From the NCBI RefSeq assembly GCF_947495965.1, contig NZ_CANMBB010000003.1, forward strand, positions 62,001 through 126,000: a stretch of DNA of 64,000 nt, written 5' to 3'. The position numbers and the translations under genes were made by a program. Below the pieces are notes generated by a model. It was not told the origin of the DNA. It saw only the letters and a list, made by a program, of their open reading frames with translations, and searched no databases. Below are positions 46,183 through 54,648 of this stretch, in pieces (the first letter of the stretch is position 1; each line of letters starts with the position of its first letter). The stretch is from an uncultured Maribacter sp. GTDB taxonomy: Bacteria > Bacteroidota > Bacteroidia > Flavobacteriales > Flavobacteriaceae.

Positions 46183-48036
46183 TTATATAGAAGATACTGC
46201 ATTAGCTATTGTTTTATTCCATTGTGCCTTATCATTTATATTTTGCATTAATAAGAGAATTAATCTAGCATTCATTGCATTGCTATCTTCTGTAGACAAT
46301 CCTTCATGTGCTTCTATTAAAGACTTATACATTTCATCTTTTACATGTAAAGGACTTTTGTCTGAAATACCAGACTTAGAGGTATCCAAACTATTTTGGG
46401 TTGCCTTCAAAATTATTTCATTAATTTTAGAATAGTCCAAAATCTTACTTCTTCCTCCTATATAATGATCCGGGCGTAACAAATACCAACTCCCTTCACT
46501 AGCATCATACCTTTTTTTATATTCCTGATTAGCGTCAAAATATGCCTCTGAGGTGTTCGCATCATTAGTAATATAAATTACTTTTATACTAAAATCGCCA
46601 TCAATTTTTGAGATGTCAATTTTTTTGTTTCCGTAGACCAATAATGTAAAATCATACCCTAGAACATCAATAAGATTGATTTTACTTCCATTTTTTGATA
46701 AGCTTACATCGCTAAAATTAAAACCAGGTTGCAAACTACAATTCCAATCTTCTGTATCTGAAGTAATTAAAGAGGAATCTAAATATCTATAGGCATGAGA
46801 TAGTCTACCACTATTTACTAATTTTTGTGCAAATTTATGCTCTTTAGCAAGGTTTAACGTTTGGTTTCTAAATAGAGTGCTTATTTCAGATTTAGGCGAA
46901 ATAAAATCAGTAGCATTAGAAGAATGATATATATTTTCATCTGTTGCAGGGCTTCTTTCTTCTTGATATGTATTTAATAATGATTTTGGAGCTTTTTCCT
47001 GTATTACATAAGCTAGTTTCCAAATTAAATTGTCCACATCTTGTATTCCTCCATTTGCTCCTCGAGCTCCAAAAGGAGATACTTGGTGCGCACTATCTCC
47101 TGCAAAAATTACACGGTTATGTACTAATTCTTTCATCCGCATACATCTAAAATTATAGATGCTTGTCCATTCCAATTCAAATTTACAATCTGGTCCCAAC
47201 ATTTGCTTTAAACGCGCTCTTATCTTTTCAGGGTCAAGCTCTACATCTTTGTCAATATCGCGCCCTAATTGTAAATCTATACGCCATACACCATCTGGCT
47301 CTTTATGTAAAAGTGCAGAATAGCCTTTATTAAAAGGAGGGTCAAACCAAAACCAACGTTCTGTAGGGAAATCATTTTCCATAGTAACATCGGCAATAAG
47401 AAAGTTTTCTTCAAATAATTCTCCTTCATAAGGGATGTTTAAACAATCACGAGTTTTACTATGCACGCCATCACATGCAAGAAGGTAATCTGCTTCTATA
47501 GTATAATTACCTTCTGCTGTTTCAATTTCTAAAGTAACCTTGTCTTTGTCTTGCGATACATCTTTTAGATTAGATTGCCATCTAATATCTATTAATGGGT
47601 TTTTGTGAATTTCATCTACCAAATATTCTTCAAAATAATACTGTTGTAGATTGATGAATGCTGGAATTTTATGCCCTTCTTCTGCCAATAAGTTAAACTT
47701 ATATACCTCATCCTCTTTATAAAAAACCTTTCCTATATTCCATGTTACTCCCTTTTCAATCATTTTTTTAGAAGCACTATGGTTTAGTCTATTTACAACT
47801 TCTAAAGTTTTTTTTGAAAAACACAATGCCCTGCTACCGATACTTACAGATTTTTCTCTACTGATAATTACGGATGGAATTCCTCTATTAGCTAAATCTA
47901 AAGCTGAAGTTAATCCGGTAGGACCAGCACCAACAATTACAACAGAGTGTTTTATGGGCGAATTCGCATCTTGATCCGTAGATCTTTTAAACGGGTATAT
48001 TGGATTTACATATGTTTTTGGGAGTATCCACTTCAT
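46183..48036 (-). CDS. Class A FAD-dependent aromatic monooxygenase (MhpA-like)
   Basis: A 617-residue hydroxylase. FAD/NADH motifs are in order: VVIVGAGPTGLTSALDLANRG (about 32-52, GxGxxG), LLACDGVHSKTRD (DG motif, about 187-199) and VIFAGDSAHQVSPFGARGANGGIQD (GD motif, about 310-335). A thioredoxin-like C-terminal region and an Asn-rich tail follow. The nearest well-known type is 3-(3-hydroxyphenyl)propionate hydroxylase. With homogentisate dioxygenase in the same operon and no HPPD gene, it most likely makes homogentisate from a hydroxyphenylacetate, as 3-hydroxyphenylacetate 6-hydroxylase does. The exact substrate is not proven. It follows the MBL gene by 10 bp. Confidence 0.85.
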   Translation of the reverse strand: MKWILPKTYVNPIYPFKRSTDQDANSPIKHSVVIVGAGPTGLTSALDLANRGIPSVIISREKSVSIGSRALCFSKKTLEVVNRLNHSASKKMIEKGVTWNIGKVFYKEDEVYKFNLLAEEGHKIPAFINLQQYYFEEYLVDEIHKNPLIDIRWQSNLKDVSQDKDKVTLEIETAEGNYTIEADYLLACDGVHSKTRDCLNIPYEGELFEENFLIADVTMENDFPTERWFWFDPPFNKGYSALLHKEPDGVWRIDLQLGRDIDKDVELDPEKIRARLKQMLGPDCKFELEWTSIYNFRCMRMKELVHNRVIFAGDSAHQVSPFGARGANGGIQDVDNLIWKLAYVIQEKAPKSLLNTYQEERSPATDENIYHSSNATDFISPKSEISTLFRNQTLNLAKEHKFAQKLVNSGRLSHAYRYLDSSLITSDTEDWNCSLQPGFNFSDVSLSKNGSKINLIDVLGYDFTLLVYGNKKIDISKIDGDFSIKVIYITNDANTSEAYFDANQEYKKRYDASEGSWYLLRPDHYIGGRSKILDYSKINEIILKATQNSLDTSKSGISDKSPLHVKDEMYKSLIEAHEGLSTEDSNAMNARLILLLMQNINDKAQWNKTIANAVSSI

Positions 48037-48046
48037 AATCTTATTT

Positions 48047-48997
48047 TTAAGAATTCAATTCATTCCACATAGCAACATCTCTTTCATCTGTCCATATTCT
48101 TGGGTGAGAAATACCACTAGCTTCATCATAAGCACGTGTAACATTAAAAGGCATACAGTGTTCAAAAATTACCCAATCTCCAAAACGAGGGGTCATATTT
48201 TTCATTAATGTATCGTAACATTCTTTTAATGTTTCGCCACGAGCTACACTTAACAATGCCTGTTGATAGAGCATAGTTACATATTCAGATGTCATTTGAA
48301 TTGCTTCAAGGCATTCCACTTCATTCTTTAAGGCTTCTCCTCTACCAGGTACAATAGCTTTTGGTTTAAAATCACTTAAACGTTGTAGTGTAGTTGGCCA
48401 GTTTTTAAGTTGCGCATCTCCACAATATGGTGTTGCTCCATATTCTACTAAATCTCCTGCAAACATTACTTTTTCATCTGGAACCCAAACAATACTATCT
48501 CCTCTTGTATGTCCTTCACCAACATGCATTATTTCTACCTTCTTATTACCTAGATCTATAGTAAGTTTGTCTTCAAATATCATGGATGGATGGGTAAGAC
48601 CTGGAATGCTCTCGAACCCTCTAAAAAGTCTTGGAAAACGTTCAAACTCACTTTTCCAGTCTTGCGCTCCACGTTCTTCTACCATTTCTTTGGTTTTTTG
48701 AGACATGATAATTTCGTCTACAGGATAAGCACTCGCACCTAAAACACGTACAGCATGGTAATGTGTAAGAACTAAATATTTTATAGGCTTATCTGTCACC
48801 GAACGTATTTTAGCCATTACATCTTCCGCCATACGAGGGGTTGCTTGCGCTTCTATAACCATTACATAATCATCTCCTATAATTACGCCACTATTTGGAT
48901 CTCCTTCTGCTGTATATCCATAGCATCCTTTTCCTAATTCTACAAAGGAGATTTCTTTTTCTCCTAAATCTGCTTTTGATGCGAATTCTTTTGCCAT
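48047..48997 (-). CDS. Metallo-beta-lactamase-fold protein with degenerate metal motif
   Basis: A 316-residue MBL-fold protein. The usual HxHxDH motif reads HYHAVR here (residues 79-84: VLTHYHAVRVLGASAY), so the Asp and third His are replaced. Later ligands remain (HVGEGHTRGDSIVW, then VMFAGDLVEYG). I have the impression that homologues next to flavin hydroxylase genes share HYHAVRVLG, so it may define a subfamily with a one-metal or altered centre. It could be a hydrolase for a lactone or thioester intermediate. It sits between CoA-transferase subunit B and the hydroxylase, with spacings of 10-20 bp. Confidence 0.82.
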   Translation of the reverse strand: MAKEFASKADLGEKEISFVELGKGCYGYTAEGDPNSGVIIGDDYVMVIEAQATPRMAEDVMAKIRSVTDKPIKYLVLTHYHAVRVLGASAYPVDEIIMSQKTKEMVEERGAQDWKSEFERFPRLFRGFESIPGLTHPSMIFEDKLTIDLGNKKVEIMHVGEGHTRGDSIVWVPDEKVMFAGDLVEYGATPYCGDAQLKNWPTTLQRLSDFKPKAIVPGRGEALKNEVECLEAIQMTSEYVTMLYQQALLSVARGETLKECYDTLMKNMTPRFGDWVIFEHCMPFNVTRAYDEASGISHPRIWTDERDVAMWNELNS

Positions 48998-49017
48998 TTT
49001 CTTATTTTTAACTATTA

Positions 49018-49674
49018 TTATAAATTCATTTCTGGGATTTCCCCTTCTACTATCAAATCTCCTTCTGTAGCACTTTTAATAACTTCTACACTAATTCCTG
49101 GGGCTCTTTCTAATAGCTTAAAGCCACCCTCTACAATTTCTAATACTGCAAGATTGGTTACTACTTTTTTAACACAACCAATTCCTGTTAATGGTAAACT
49201 ACATTTTTTTAATAGTTTAGATTGTCCTGCTTTATTAGTGTGCATCATGGCTACAATTATATTTTCAGCACTCGCCACCAAATCCATTGCACCTCCCATT
49301 CCTTTTACCATTTTTCCTGGTATTTTCCAATTAGCAATATCTCCGCTTTGAGATACTTCCATAGCCCCTAAAATGGTTAAGTCTACATGCTGTCCTCTTA
49401 TCATCGAAAAACTGGTAGCTGAATCAAAAAAAGATGCACCAGCAAGTGTAGTAATGGTTTGTTTACCCGCATTTATAATATCAGCATCTTCCTCTCCATC
49501 TATAGGAAAAGGCCCCATACCTAGAACACCATTTTCACTTTGAAACTCCACTTCTATTCCTTGAGGTATATAATTTGTAACAAGAGTTGGGATACCTATG
49601 CCTAAATTAACATAGTATCCATTTTGGACTTCCTTTGCTATTCGTTTTGCTATTCCATTTTTATCTAGTGCCAT
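49018..49674 (-). CDS. scoB: 3-oxoacid CoA-transferase subunit B
   Basis: A 218-residue subunit with the catalytic Glu in FQSENGVLGMGPFP (about residue 47) and the conserved GAMEVSQSGDIANWKIPGK, GMGGAMDLV and GIGCVKKVVTNLAV segments of SCOT-type enzymes. Together with subunit A it transfers CoA (typically from succinyl-CoA) to acetoacetate. Acetoacetate is an end product of homogentisate breakdown, so its inclusion in this operon is expected. Start and stop of the two subunits are two bases apart. Confidence 0.92.
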   Translation of the reverse strand: MALDKNGIAKRIAKEVQNGYYVNLGIGIPTLVTNYIPQGIEVEFQSENGVLGMGPFPIDGEEDADIINAGKQTITTLAGASFFDSATSFSMIRGQHVDLTILGAMEVSQSGDIANWKIPGKMVKGMGGAMDLVASAENIIVAMMHTNKAGQSKLLKKCSLPLTGIGCVKKVVTNLAVLEIVEGGFKLLERAPGISVEVIKSATEGDLIVEGEIPEMNL

Positions 49675-49676
49675 TT

Positions 49677-50378
49677 TTAATTTCTTTCTCTTACAGTTCG
49701 TTGCTCAATTCTCTTTTCATAATTTTCACCTTTAAAAATTCGCTGTACAAATATCCCTGGGATGTGAATTTGATTAGGATCTAATGTTCCTACTGGAACC
49801 AATTCTTCTACTTCGGCCACAGTTATTTTTGCCGCACCGCACATACATGGATTAAAATTGCGAGCTGTTCCTTTAAAAATTAGATTACCCGCAGCATCAC
49901 CTTTCCAGGCTTTTACAAAAGAAAAATCTGCCTTAAAACCACGCTCTAAAACATACATCTTACCATTAAATTCTCTAGTTTCCTTTCCTTCTGCCACCTC
50001 TGTTCCATACCCTGCTGGAGTGAAAATTGCAGGAAAACCCGCTTGCGCTGCTCTACATCTTTCTGCTAATGTTCCTTGAGGAATTAATTCTACATCTAAT
50101 TCTCCACTTAACATCTGCCTTTCGAACTCCTCATTTTCTCCTACATAAGAAGAAACCATTTTTTTTATTTGCTTTTTCTGAAGTAATAAACCTAAGCCAA
50201 AATCATCGACACCTGCATTATTAGAGATACATGTAAGTCCATTTACATCCATTTTGGCTAACGCTCCAATGGCATTTTCTGGAATTCCGCAAAGACCAAA
50301 ACCACCTAACATAAAGGTCATACCGCTAGATATTCCTTTAAGCGCATCTTTTATATGTTTTACCTCTTTATTTATCAT
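49677..50378 (-). CDS. scoA: 3-oxoacid CoA-transferase subunit A
   Basis: A 233-residue subunit with [18 protein letters not shown] (CoA-binding GxGxxGxP-like, about 20-37), [40 protein letters not shown] and [13 protein letters not shown]. These segments fit the alpha subunit of SCOT/AtoD-like enzymes. It forms the functional heteromer with subunit B, encoded two bases downstream. It lies between fumarylacetoacetase and subunit B in the homogentisate operon, and completes conversion of the aromatic ring to central metabolites. Confidence 0.92.
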   Translation of the reverse strand: MINKEVKHIKDALKGISSGMTFMLGGFGLCGIPENAIGALAKMDVNGLTCISNNAGVDDFGLGLLLQKKQIKKMVSSYVGENEEFERQMLSGELDVELIPQGTLAERCRAAQAGFPAIFTPAGYGTEVAEGKETREFNGKMYVLERGFKADFSFVKAWKGDAAGNLIFKGTARNFNPCMCGAAKITVAEVEELVPVGTLDPNQIHIPGIFVQRIFKGENYEKRIEQRTVRERN

Positions 50379-50424
50379 TAATTCCTTTTTAAAAATGAAT
50401 AGTTATAACCTAATAGCCTTTTAT

Positions 50425-51678
50425 TTATCTACTTTTAGCTGGTAATAATTTTGTGCTTACCTCTCCGAAACCAATACGTTTATTATCTTTAATACAATAG
50501 CCTCTCATAATTACAGTATCATTATCATTAATAAAAGTTCGTATATCTCCTCCTTTTAGCTTTATTGGTTTTTCCCCTGCCCAAGACAATTCTAACATAG
50601 AACCATAACTATCTGGAGACTTTCCACTTATTGTTCCCGACCCCATCATATCTCCTACATTTAAATTACAGCCGTTCATTGTATGATGTGCCAATTGTTG
50701 TGCCATATTCCAATACATATACTTAAAATTAGATTTACTAATAATTGTTTCTTCTTCCGCTTTGGGTTGCAAAGCAACTTCTAATTTAATGTCATAATTT
50801 CTTGCGCCTTCAAATTCTAAATAAGGTAGTACGGGAACATCTTGTTCGGGGCCTTCTACTCTGAAATATTCTAAGGCTTCCATAGTTACTACCCATGGGG
50901 ATATAGAAGAGGCAAAGTTTTTTGCCAAAAAAGGACCTAATGGAATGTATTCCCATTTTTGGATATCTCTGGCAGACCAATCATTGAAGAGAACTTTTCC
51001 GAAAATATAATTCTCTGCATTTTTAGTATTTAGTTTTTTACCTAACTCTGTTTCCTTACCAATGATATATCCCATTTCTAATTCAAAATCTATACGACTA
51101 GAAGCTGTATAAATAGGAGTGCTTTTTCCTGGAGGTAATACTTGTCCTTTAGGTCTATGAATATCTACTCCACTAACAATAATTGAGGATGCTCTACCAT
51201 GATATCCTACAGGAATATGTTTCCAATTAGGTAATAATGCATTAGCAGGGTCGCGAAACATTTTTCCAACATTAGTAGCGTGTTCTATGCTAGAATAAAA
51301 ATCGGTATAATCTCTAATGTAAACAGGCAAATGCATTATTGCATTCTCTTGTGAAATTAAAGGTGTTGGGTAGTTTTTTAAAACAGAGTTAGCATTCATT
51401 AACTCCTTTTGAATAATGATTCTAACTTTAGAAGTAACTCTTTTTCCAAGGCTTATAAAATCATTCAAATAATCCCTTTTAAAAACACTCTTGTCAATAT
51501 TTAAATCGTCGAATATTCCATATTCATATGCTACGGATAAATCGATAATAAATTCTCCGATAGCTACTCCTACTCTTTTTGTAGTATCTGAGTCTGAAAA
51601 AATGCCAAAAGGAATATTATAGATTGAAAAATCTGAGTCTTCTGGTATTGGAATCCAAGATGTATTATGTGATATCAT
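50425..51678 (-). CDS. fahA: Fumarylacetoacetase
   Basis: A 417-residue enzyme of the long FAH type. It has the N-terminal SH3-like domain, then YTDFYSSIEHATNVGKMFRDP (catalytic His), the VGYHGRASSIIVSG segment, FELEMGYIIGKET and VLFNDWSARDIQKWEYIPLGPFLAKNF (metal-binding Asp/Glu and Lys). It hydrolyses fumarylacetoacetate to fumarate and acetoacetate. It is the second gene of the operon, 12 bp after homogentisate dioxygenase. No maleylacetoacetate isomerase gene is present in the window, so the step between is missing locally, or maleylacetoacetate is used directly. Confidence 0.93.
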   Translation of the reverse strand: MISHNTSWIPIPEDSDFSIYNIPFGIFSDSDTTKRVGVAIGEFIIDLSVAYEYGIFDDLNIDKSVFKRDYLNDFISLGKRVTSKVRIIIQKELMNANSVLKNYPTPLISQENAIMHLPVYIRDYTDFYSSIEHATNVGKMFRDPANALLPNWKHIPVGYHGRASSIIVSGVDIHRPKGQVLPPGKSTPIYTASSRIDFELEMGYIIGKETELGKKLNTKNAENYIFGKVLFNDWSARDIQKWEYIPLGPFLAKNFASSISPWVVTMEALEYFRVEGPEQDVPVLPYLEFEGARNYDIKLEVALQPKAEEETIISKSNFKYMYWNMAQQLAHHTMNGCNLNVGDMMGSGTISGKSPDSYGSMLELSWAGEKPIKLKGGDIRTFINDNDTVIMRGYCIKDNKRIGFGEVSTKLLPAKSR

Positions 51679-51690
51679 TTTTTTATATTT

Positions 51691-52848
51691 TTAATCTAAC
51701 CAAGATTTGTAATAGCTATCATCTCCTATTTGTATAGCTTCTTCTGTTACTTCTAGTGGTTTAAAAGTATCTACCATAACAGCCAATTCTTCCGTTTTAG
51801 TTTTTCCTATACTCCTTTCCACTGCACCTGGATGTGGGCCATGTGGAATACCTGCAGGATGCAAAGAAATATAACCCGCTTCTACATCATTTCTACTCAT
51901 AAAATCTCCATCTACATAATACAAAACCTCGTCACTATCTATATTACTATGATTGTATGGAGCAGGAATACTTTCTGGGTGATAGTCGTACAATCGAGGT
52001 ACAAAACTGCAGATTACAAATGCACTGGTCTCAAAAGTTTGATGTACTGGTGGTGGTTGGTGAATTCTACCTGTTATAGGTTCAAAATCATGAATTGAAA
52101 AAGCATAAGGATAATTATAACCATCATAACCAACCACATCAAAAGGATGCGTTGCATACACCATCTCAAAAATGTCATTCTGTTTTTTTACTTTAATTAC
52201 GAAATCTCCTTTTTCGCTATGCGTTTCTAATTCTTCAGGGCGGCGAATATCCCTTTCACAAAATGGAGAATGTTCCAATAGTTGACCAAACCAATTTCTA
52301 TATCGTTTTGGAGTATAAATAGGTTGGTATGATTCTACAATGAATAAACGGTTATCCATAGTATCAAATTCAATCTTATAAATTACACCTCTAGGAATTA
52401 CTAAATAATCTCCATATTTAAATGTAAGATTTCCTAAATGTGTTCGTAATACACCAGTACCTTTATGAATAAACAATACCTCATCTGCATCTGTATTCTT
52501 ATAAAAATATTGCTCCTGAGAAAGTTTAGGAGCTGCTAAAATTATATTACAATCACTATTTGTTAATACAATTTTTCTACTTTCTAAATAGTCCTCCTCT
52601 GGTTTTACATCAAATCCACGCAGTTTATATGATTGTATATTATTAGCCTTTGCAATTTTAGGCGCCACACTATAATGTTTTCCTATTTCTTTTACTTGTG
52701 TTGGTCTGTGCTCATGATACAAATTAGAAGACATACCATCAAAGCCGATAGTACCAAAGAGCTGTTCGTAATACAAATCTCCATTTGGCTTTTTAAATAT
52801 GGTGTGTCGCTTCGATGGAATTTTTCCTAAATGATGATAAAATGGCAT
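51691..52848 (-). CDS. hmgA: Homogentisate 1,2-dioxygenase
   Basis: A 385-residue cupin dioxygenase with the start chosen at MPFYHHLGKIPSKRHTIF. An ATG 22 codons upstream falls in the promoter. Family landmarks are LYHEHRPTQVKEIG, EVLFIHKGTGVLRTHLGN and the C-terminal iron site with HPAGIPHGPHPGAVERSIG (His residues) preceded by a Glu-containing turn. It opens the ring of homogentisate to maleylacetoacetate using Fe(II). It heads the operon hmgA-fahA-scoA-scoB-MBL-hydroxylase-membrane protein, read from the promoter at 52870-52900, divergent from a TetR gene. Confidence 0.93.
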   Translation of the reverse strand: MPFYHHLGKIPSKRHTIFKKPNGDLYYEQLFGTIGFDGMSSNLYHEHRPTQVKEIGKHYSVAPKIAKANNIQSYKLRGFDVKPEEDYLESRKIVLTNSDCNIILAAPKLSQEQYFYKNTDADEVLFIHKGTGVLRTHLGNLTFKYGDYLVIPRGVIYKIEFDTMDNRLFIVESYQPIYTPKRYRNWFGQLLEHSPFCERDIRRPEELETHSEKGDFVIKVKKQNDIFEMVYATHPFDVVGYDGYNYPYAFSIHDFEPITGRIHQPPPVHQTFETSAFVICSFVPRLYDYHPESIPAPYNHSNIDSDEVLYYVDGDFMSRNDVEAGYISLHPAGIPHGPHPGAVERSIGKTKTEELAVMVDTFKPLEVTEEAIQIGDDSYYKSWLD

Positions 52849-52869
52849 AATTATAAACTTTTGTTCATA

Positions 52870-52900
52870 CAAACATAAACAAATGTTCATGTATTTCCAA
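52870..52900 (-). promoter_or_regulatory. Promoter of the homogentisate operon with overlapping TGTTCAT repeats
   Basis: On the minus strand TTG (52898-52900), 20 bp, then TATGTTTG (52870-52877) fits TTG-N17-23-TAnnTTTG. TGTTCAT direct repeats at 52862-52868 and 52884-52890 are 22 bp apart and overlap the promoter, so they may be the operator of the divergent TetR protein. Confidence 0.55.
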
Positions 52901-52990
52901 ATTTTCTTTCTCAAAAGGTATTTTTTGGCGTTATTTGCAATCCAATAAGTCTGCTATTACTTAAGCGGATTAACCATATATAAAGGAAAA

Positions 52991-53572
52991 ATGAAGGTTA
53001 GCCCTAAAAAAGAAGAATTTTTACAAGAATCCCTTAAATTAATTCATGAAAAGGGTTTTAAAGCAACCACCATGCGTGATATTGCAGAACGTTTAAATTT
53101 TGATGTATCTAATAGCTACAATTACATTAAATCTAAACAAGAAATTTTAGAAAGTTTTTTATTTAGAACCTCCAACGAATTCCATAAAACTATAGACAAC
53201 GTTCTAGATTCTAATTATAGTGCTGAAGATAAACTTAAGTCATTAATATCGTCACATATTAGAATAGCCTCCGAAAAACCTTATGAGGTTGCTTTATTAG
53301 TTAACGAATGGAGAAACCTTAAGGAACCAAAATTAAATGAATTTGTTACGCTTAGAGATACTTATGAAAAAAAAGTGAGTAAGTTACTTGAGGATGGAAT
53401 TAATAATAAAATCTTTAAGCAAATGGATATTAGAATTGCCACTTCCGTGGTTCTGGCCTCTCTAAGGTGGTTTTATGATGAGTATACCGTTAAAAAAAAT
53501 GAAAAAAATTTAAACCCTATCGAATTTGAAAGACAAATCGTAGGGTTTATTTTAAGTGGCATATTGCTTTAA
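52991..53572 (+). CDS. TetR family transcriptional regulator
   Basis: A 193-residue regulator with the TetR HTH at residues 10-55 (LIHEKGFKATTMRDIAERLNFDVSNSYNYIKSKQEIL) and a helical ligand domain of the usual length. It is divergent from hmgA across a 142-bp spacer. Its style (HEKGFKATTMRDIAE) is that of TetR proteins controlling CoA-linked and aromatic catabolism (PaaR-like), so it probably represses the homogentisate operon and responds to an intermediate. The inducer is unknown. It is the last gene before the right copy of the flanking direct repeat. Confidence 0.88.
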   Translation: MKVSPKKEEFLQESLKLIHEKGFKATTMRDIAERLNFDVSNSYNYIKSKQEILESFLFRTSNEFHKTIDNVLDSNYSAEDKLKSLISSHIRIASEKPYEVALLVNEWRNLKEPKLNEFVTLRDTYEKKVSKLLEDGINNKIFKQMDIRIATSVVLASLRWFYDEYTVKKNEKNLNPIEFERQIVGFILSGILL

Positions 53573-53598
53573 GATAACTATATACCATTCTAATATTC

Positions 53599-53655
53599 AT
53601 TGGTTTTCTATAAATAAAATGAAACTAACAAAACACTTTAGAATTTAATATTAGT
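53599..53655 (+). repeat. Right copy of the 58-bp direct repeat flanking the catabolic island
   Basis: Counterpart of 36821-36878 (50 identical positions). It lies 26 bp after the TetR stop and before the convergent end of the PorP gene, so it has no promoter role there. The LacI-type dyad of the left copy is broken here (AAAACACTTTAGA). Confidence 0.6.
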
Positions 53656-53683
53656 TATATATATTGTAATTATAAGATATGTA

Positions 53684-53730
53684 TTGTCTTGTTCTAAAAT
53701 AATTTGTATTTATTATTTAGAACAAGACAA
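53684..53730. terminator. Inverted repeat between tetR and the PorP gene, possible terminator
   Basis: TTGTCTTGTTCTAAA is inverted as TTTAGAACAAGACAA, giving a 15-bp perfect stem around an A/T-rich loop. There is no strong U tract on either side, so termination is only likely. It lies between two convergent genes. Confidence 0.5.
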
Positions 53731-53743
53731 ATAAACTTCACTG

Positions 53744-54631
53744 CTACAATTTTAAATTAAGTAATATTTCATGTGTACCATTATCAATAGTCCTAACTGG
53801 ACTTTCAAAAGCTGCTTCATAAGCATATCCTATATCCATCCATTTACTGGCTTTAAAAATGAGGATACCACTTATGCTTTCATCTAATCTGTAACCTACA
53901 CCAATATCGAATCTATTATTAAATTCTACAAGTGTCGTAACATCTAAGGATAAAGGAGATGCTTCCACATAACTTAATAGTACCGTTGGTTTTAATACAA
54001 TCTTATCTGCAAGCGCAATATCGTATCCACCCGCTAAATATACGTGCATTTTATCCATACCAATCTTTGCTAAACCATCATCATACTCTAATCTATCCGG
54101 CGTTAAAACTCTTGGTATAGACAAGGCTAAAAAATACTTGTCGTTCTTTAAATAAGCTCCTATTCCAATATTAACATTAAAACTGCCATCAATATTCATT
54201 AAAGAAGGATCTGCCTGAATTCCATAAGTCATTAAACCTGCAGTATTTGCTTTATAGGAATTAAACCCAGCCTTTAATCCAAAAAATAAGTCATGCTTTT
54301 CATTTAATTTAAGTTTATAAGAAAAATCTAGAGCAATAGAGGTTTGATTTTCTATAAAAGTTCTATCATTTATTATAGATGCACCAATACCTACATTTTT
54401 ACGTAAAGGTGTACCGAAAATAACACTTTGCGTTTCTGGAGCTCCTTCTACACTTGCCCATTGGCTGCGTACATTGAGCCCTAAATCGGTACCTTCATTA
54501 GCTCCTGCATAAGCTGGATTTATTAAGTTCATATTATACCTATAAAATGTATAATTAGGTTCTTGCTGTGCAGACAAACTTACCGTTGCCAAAGCAAACA
54601 AGATTATTGTATATATTAATTTTAGTTTCAT
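53744..54631 (-). CDS. PorP/SprF family type IX secretion membrane protein
   Basis: A 295-residue outer-membrane protein with signal peptide (MKLKLIYTIILFALATVSLSAQ). It has the hallmark N-terminus FYRYNMNLINPAYAGANEG and repeated barrel strands (GVGASIINDRTF, then GVGYRLDESISGILIFKAS). PorP/SprF proteins are usually encoded next to large T9SS-secreted proteins with CHU_C domains and are thought to help anchor or export them. Here it follows such a gene, whose stop codon overlaps an alternative ATG at 54649. The start at 54631 gives a clean signal peptide. Confidence 0.9.
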   Translation of the reverse strand: MKLKLIYTIILFALATVSLSAQQEPNYTFYRYNMNLINPAYAGANEGTDLGLNVRSQWASVEGAPETQSVIFGTPLRKNVGIGASIINDRTFIENQTSIALDFSYKLKLNEKHDLFFGLKAGFNSYKANTAGLMTYGIQADPSLMNIDGSFNVNIGIGAYLKNDKYFLALSIPRVLTPDRLEYDDGLAKIGMDKMHVYLAGGYDIALADKIVLKPTVLLSYVEASPLSLDVTTLVEFNNRFDIGVGYRLDESISGILIFKASKWMDIGYAYEAAFESPVRTIDNGTHEILLNLKL

Positions 54632-54648
54632 TATCTGGGGGTTTTGCA

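Noticed and set aside
52849-52914. Longer N-terminus of homogentisate dioxygenase
   Set aside because: The 22 extra codons overlap the promoter -7 box, and homologues start at MPFYH-like sequence.
36821-53655. Composite transposon made by two IS3 copies
   Set aside because: Only one IS copy is present. The flanking repeats are 58 bp long and unrelated to the IS ends.
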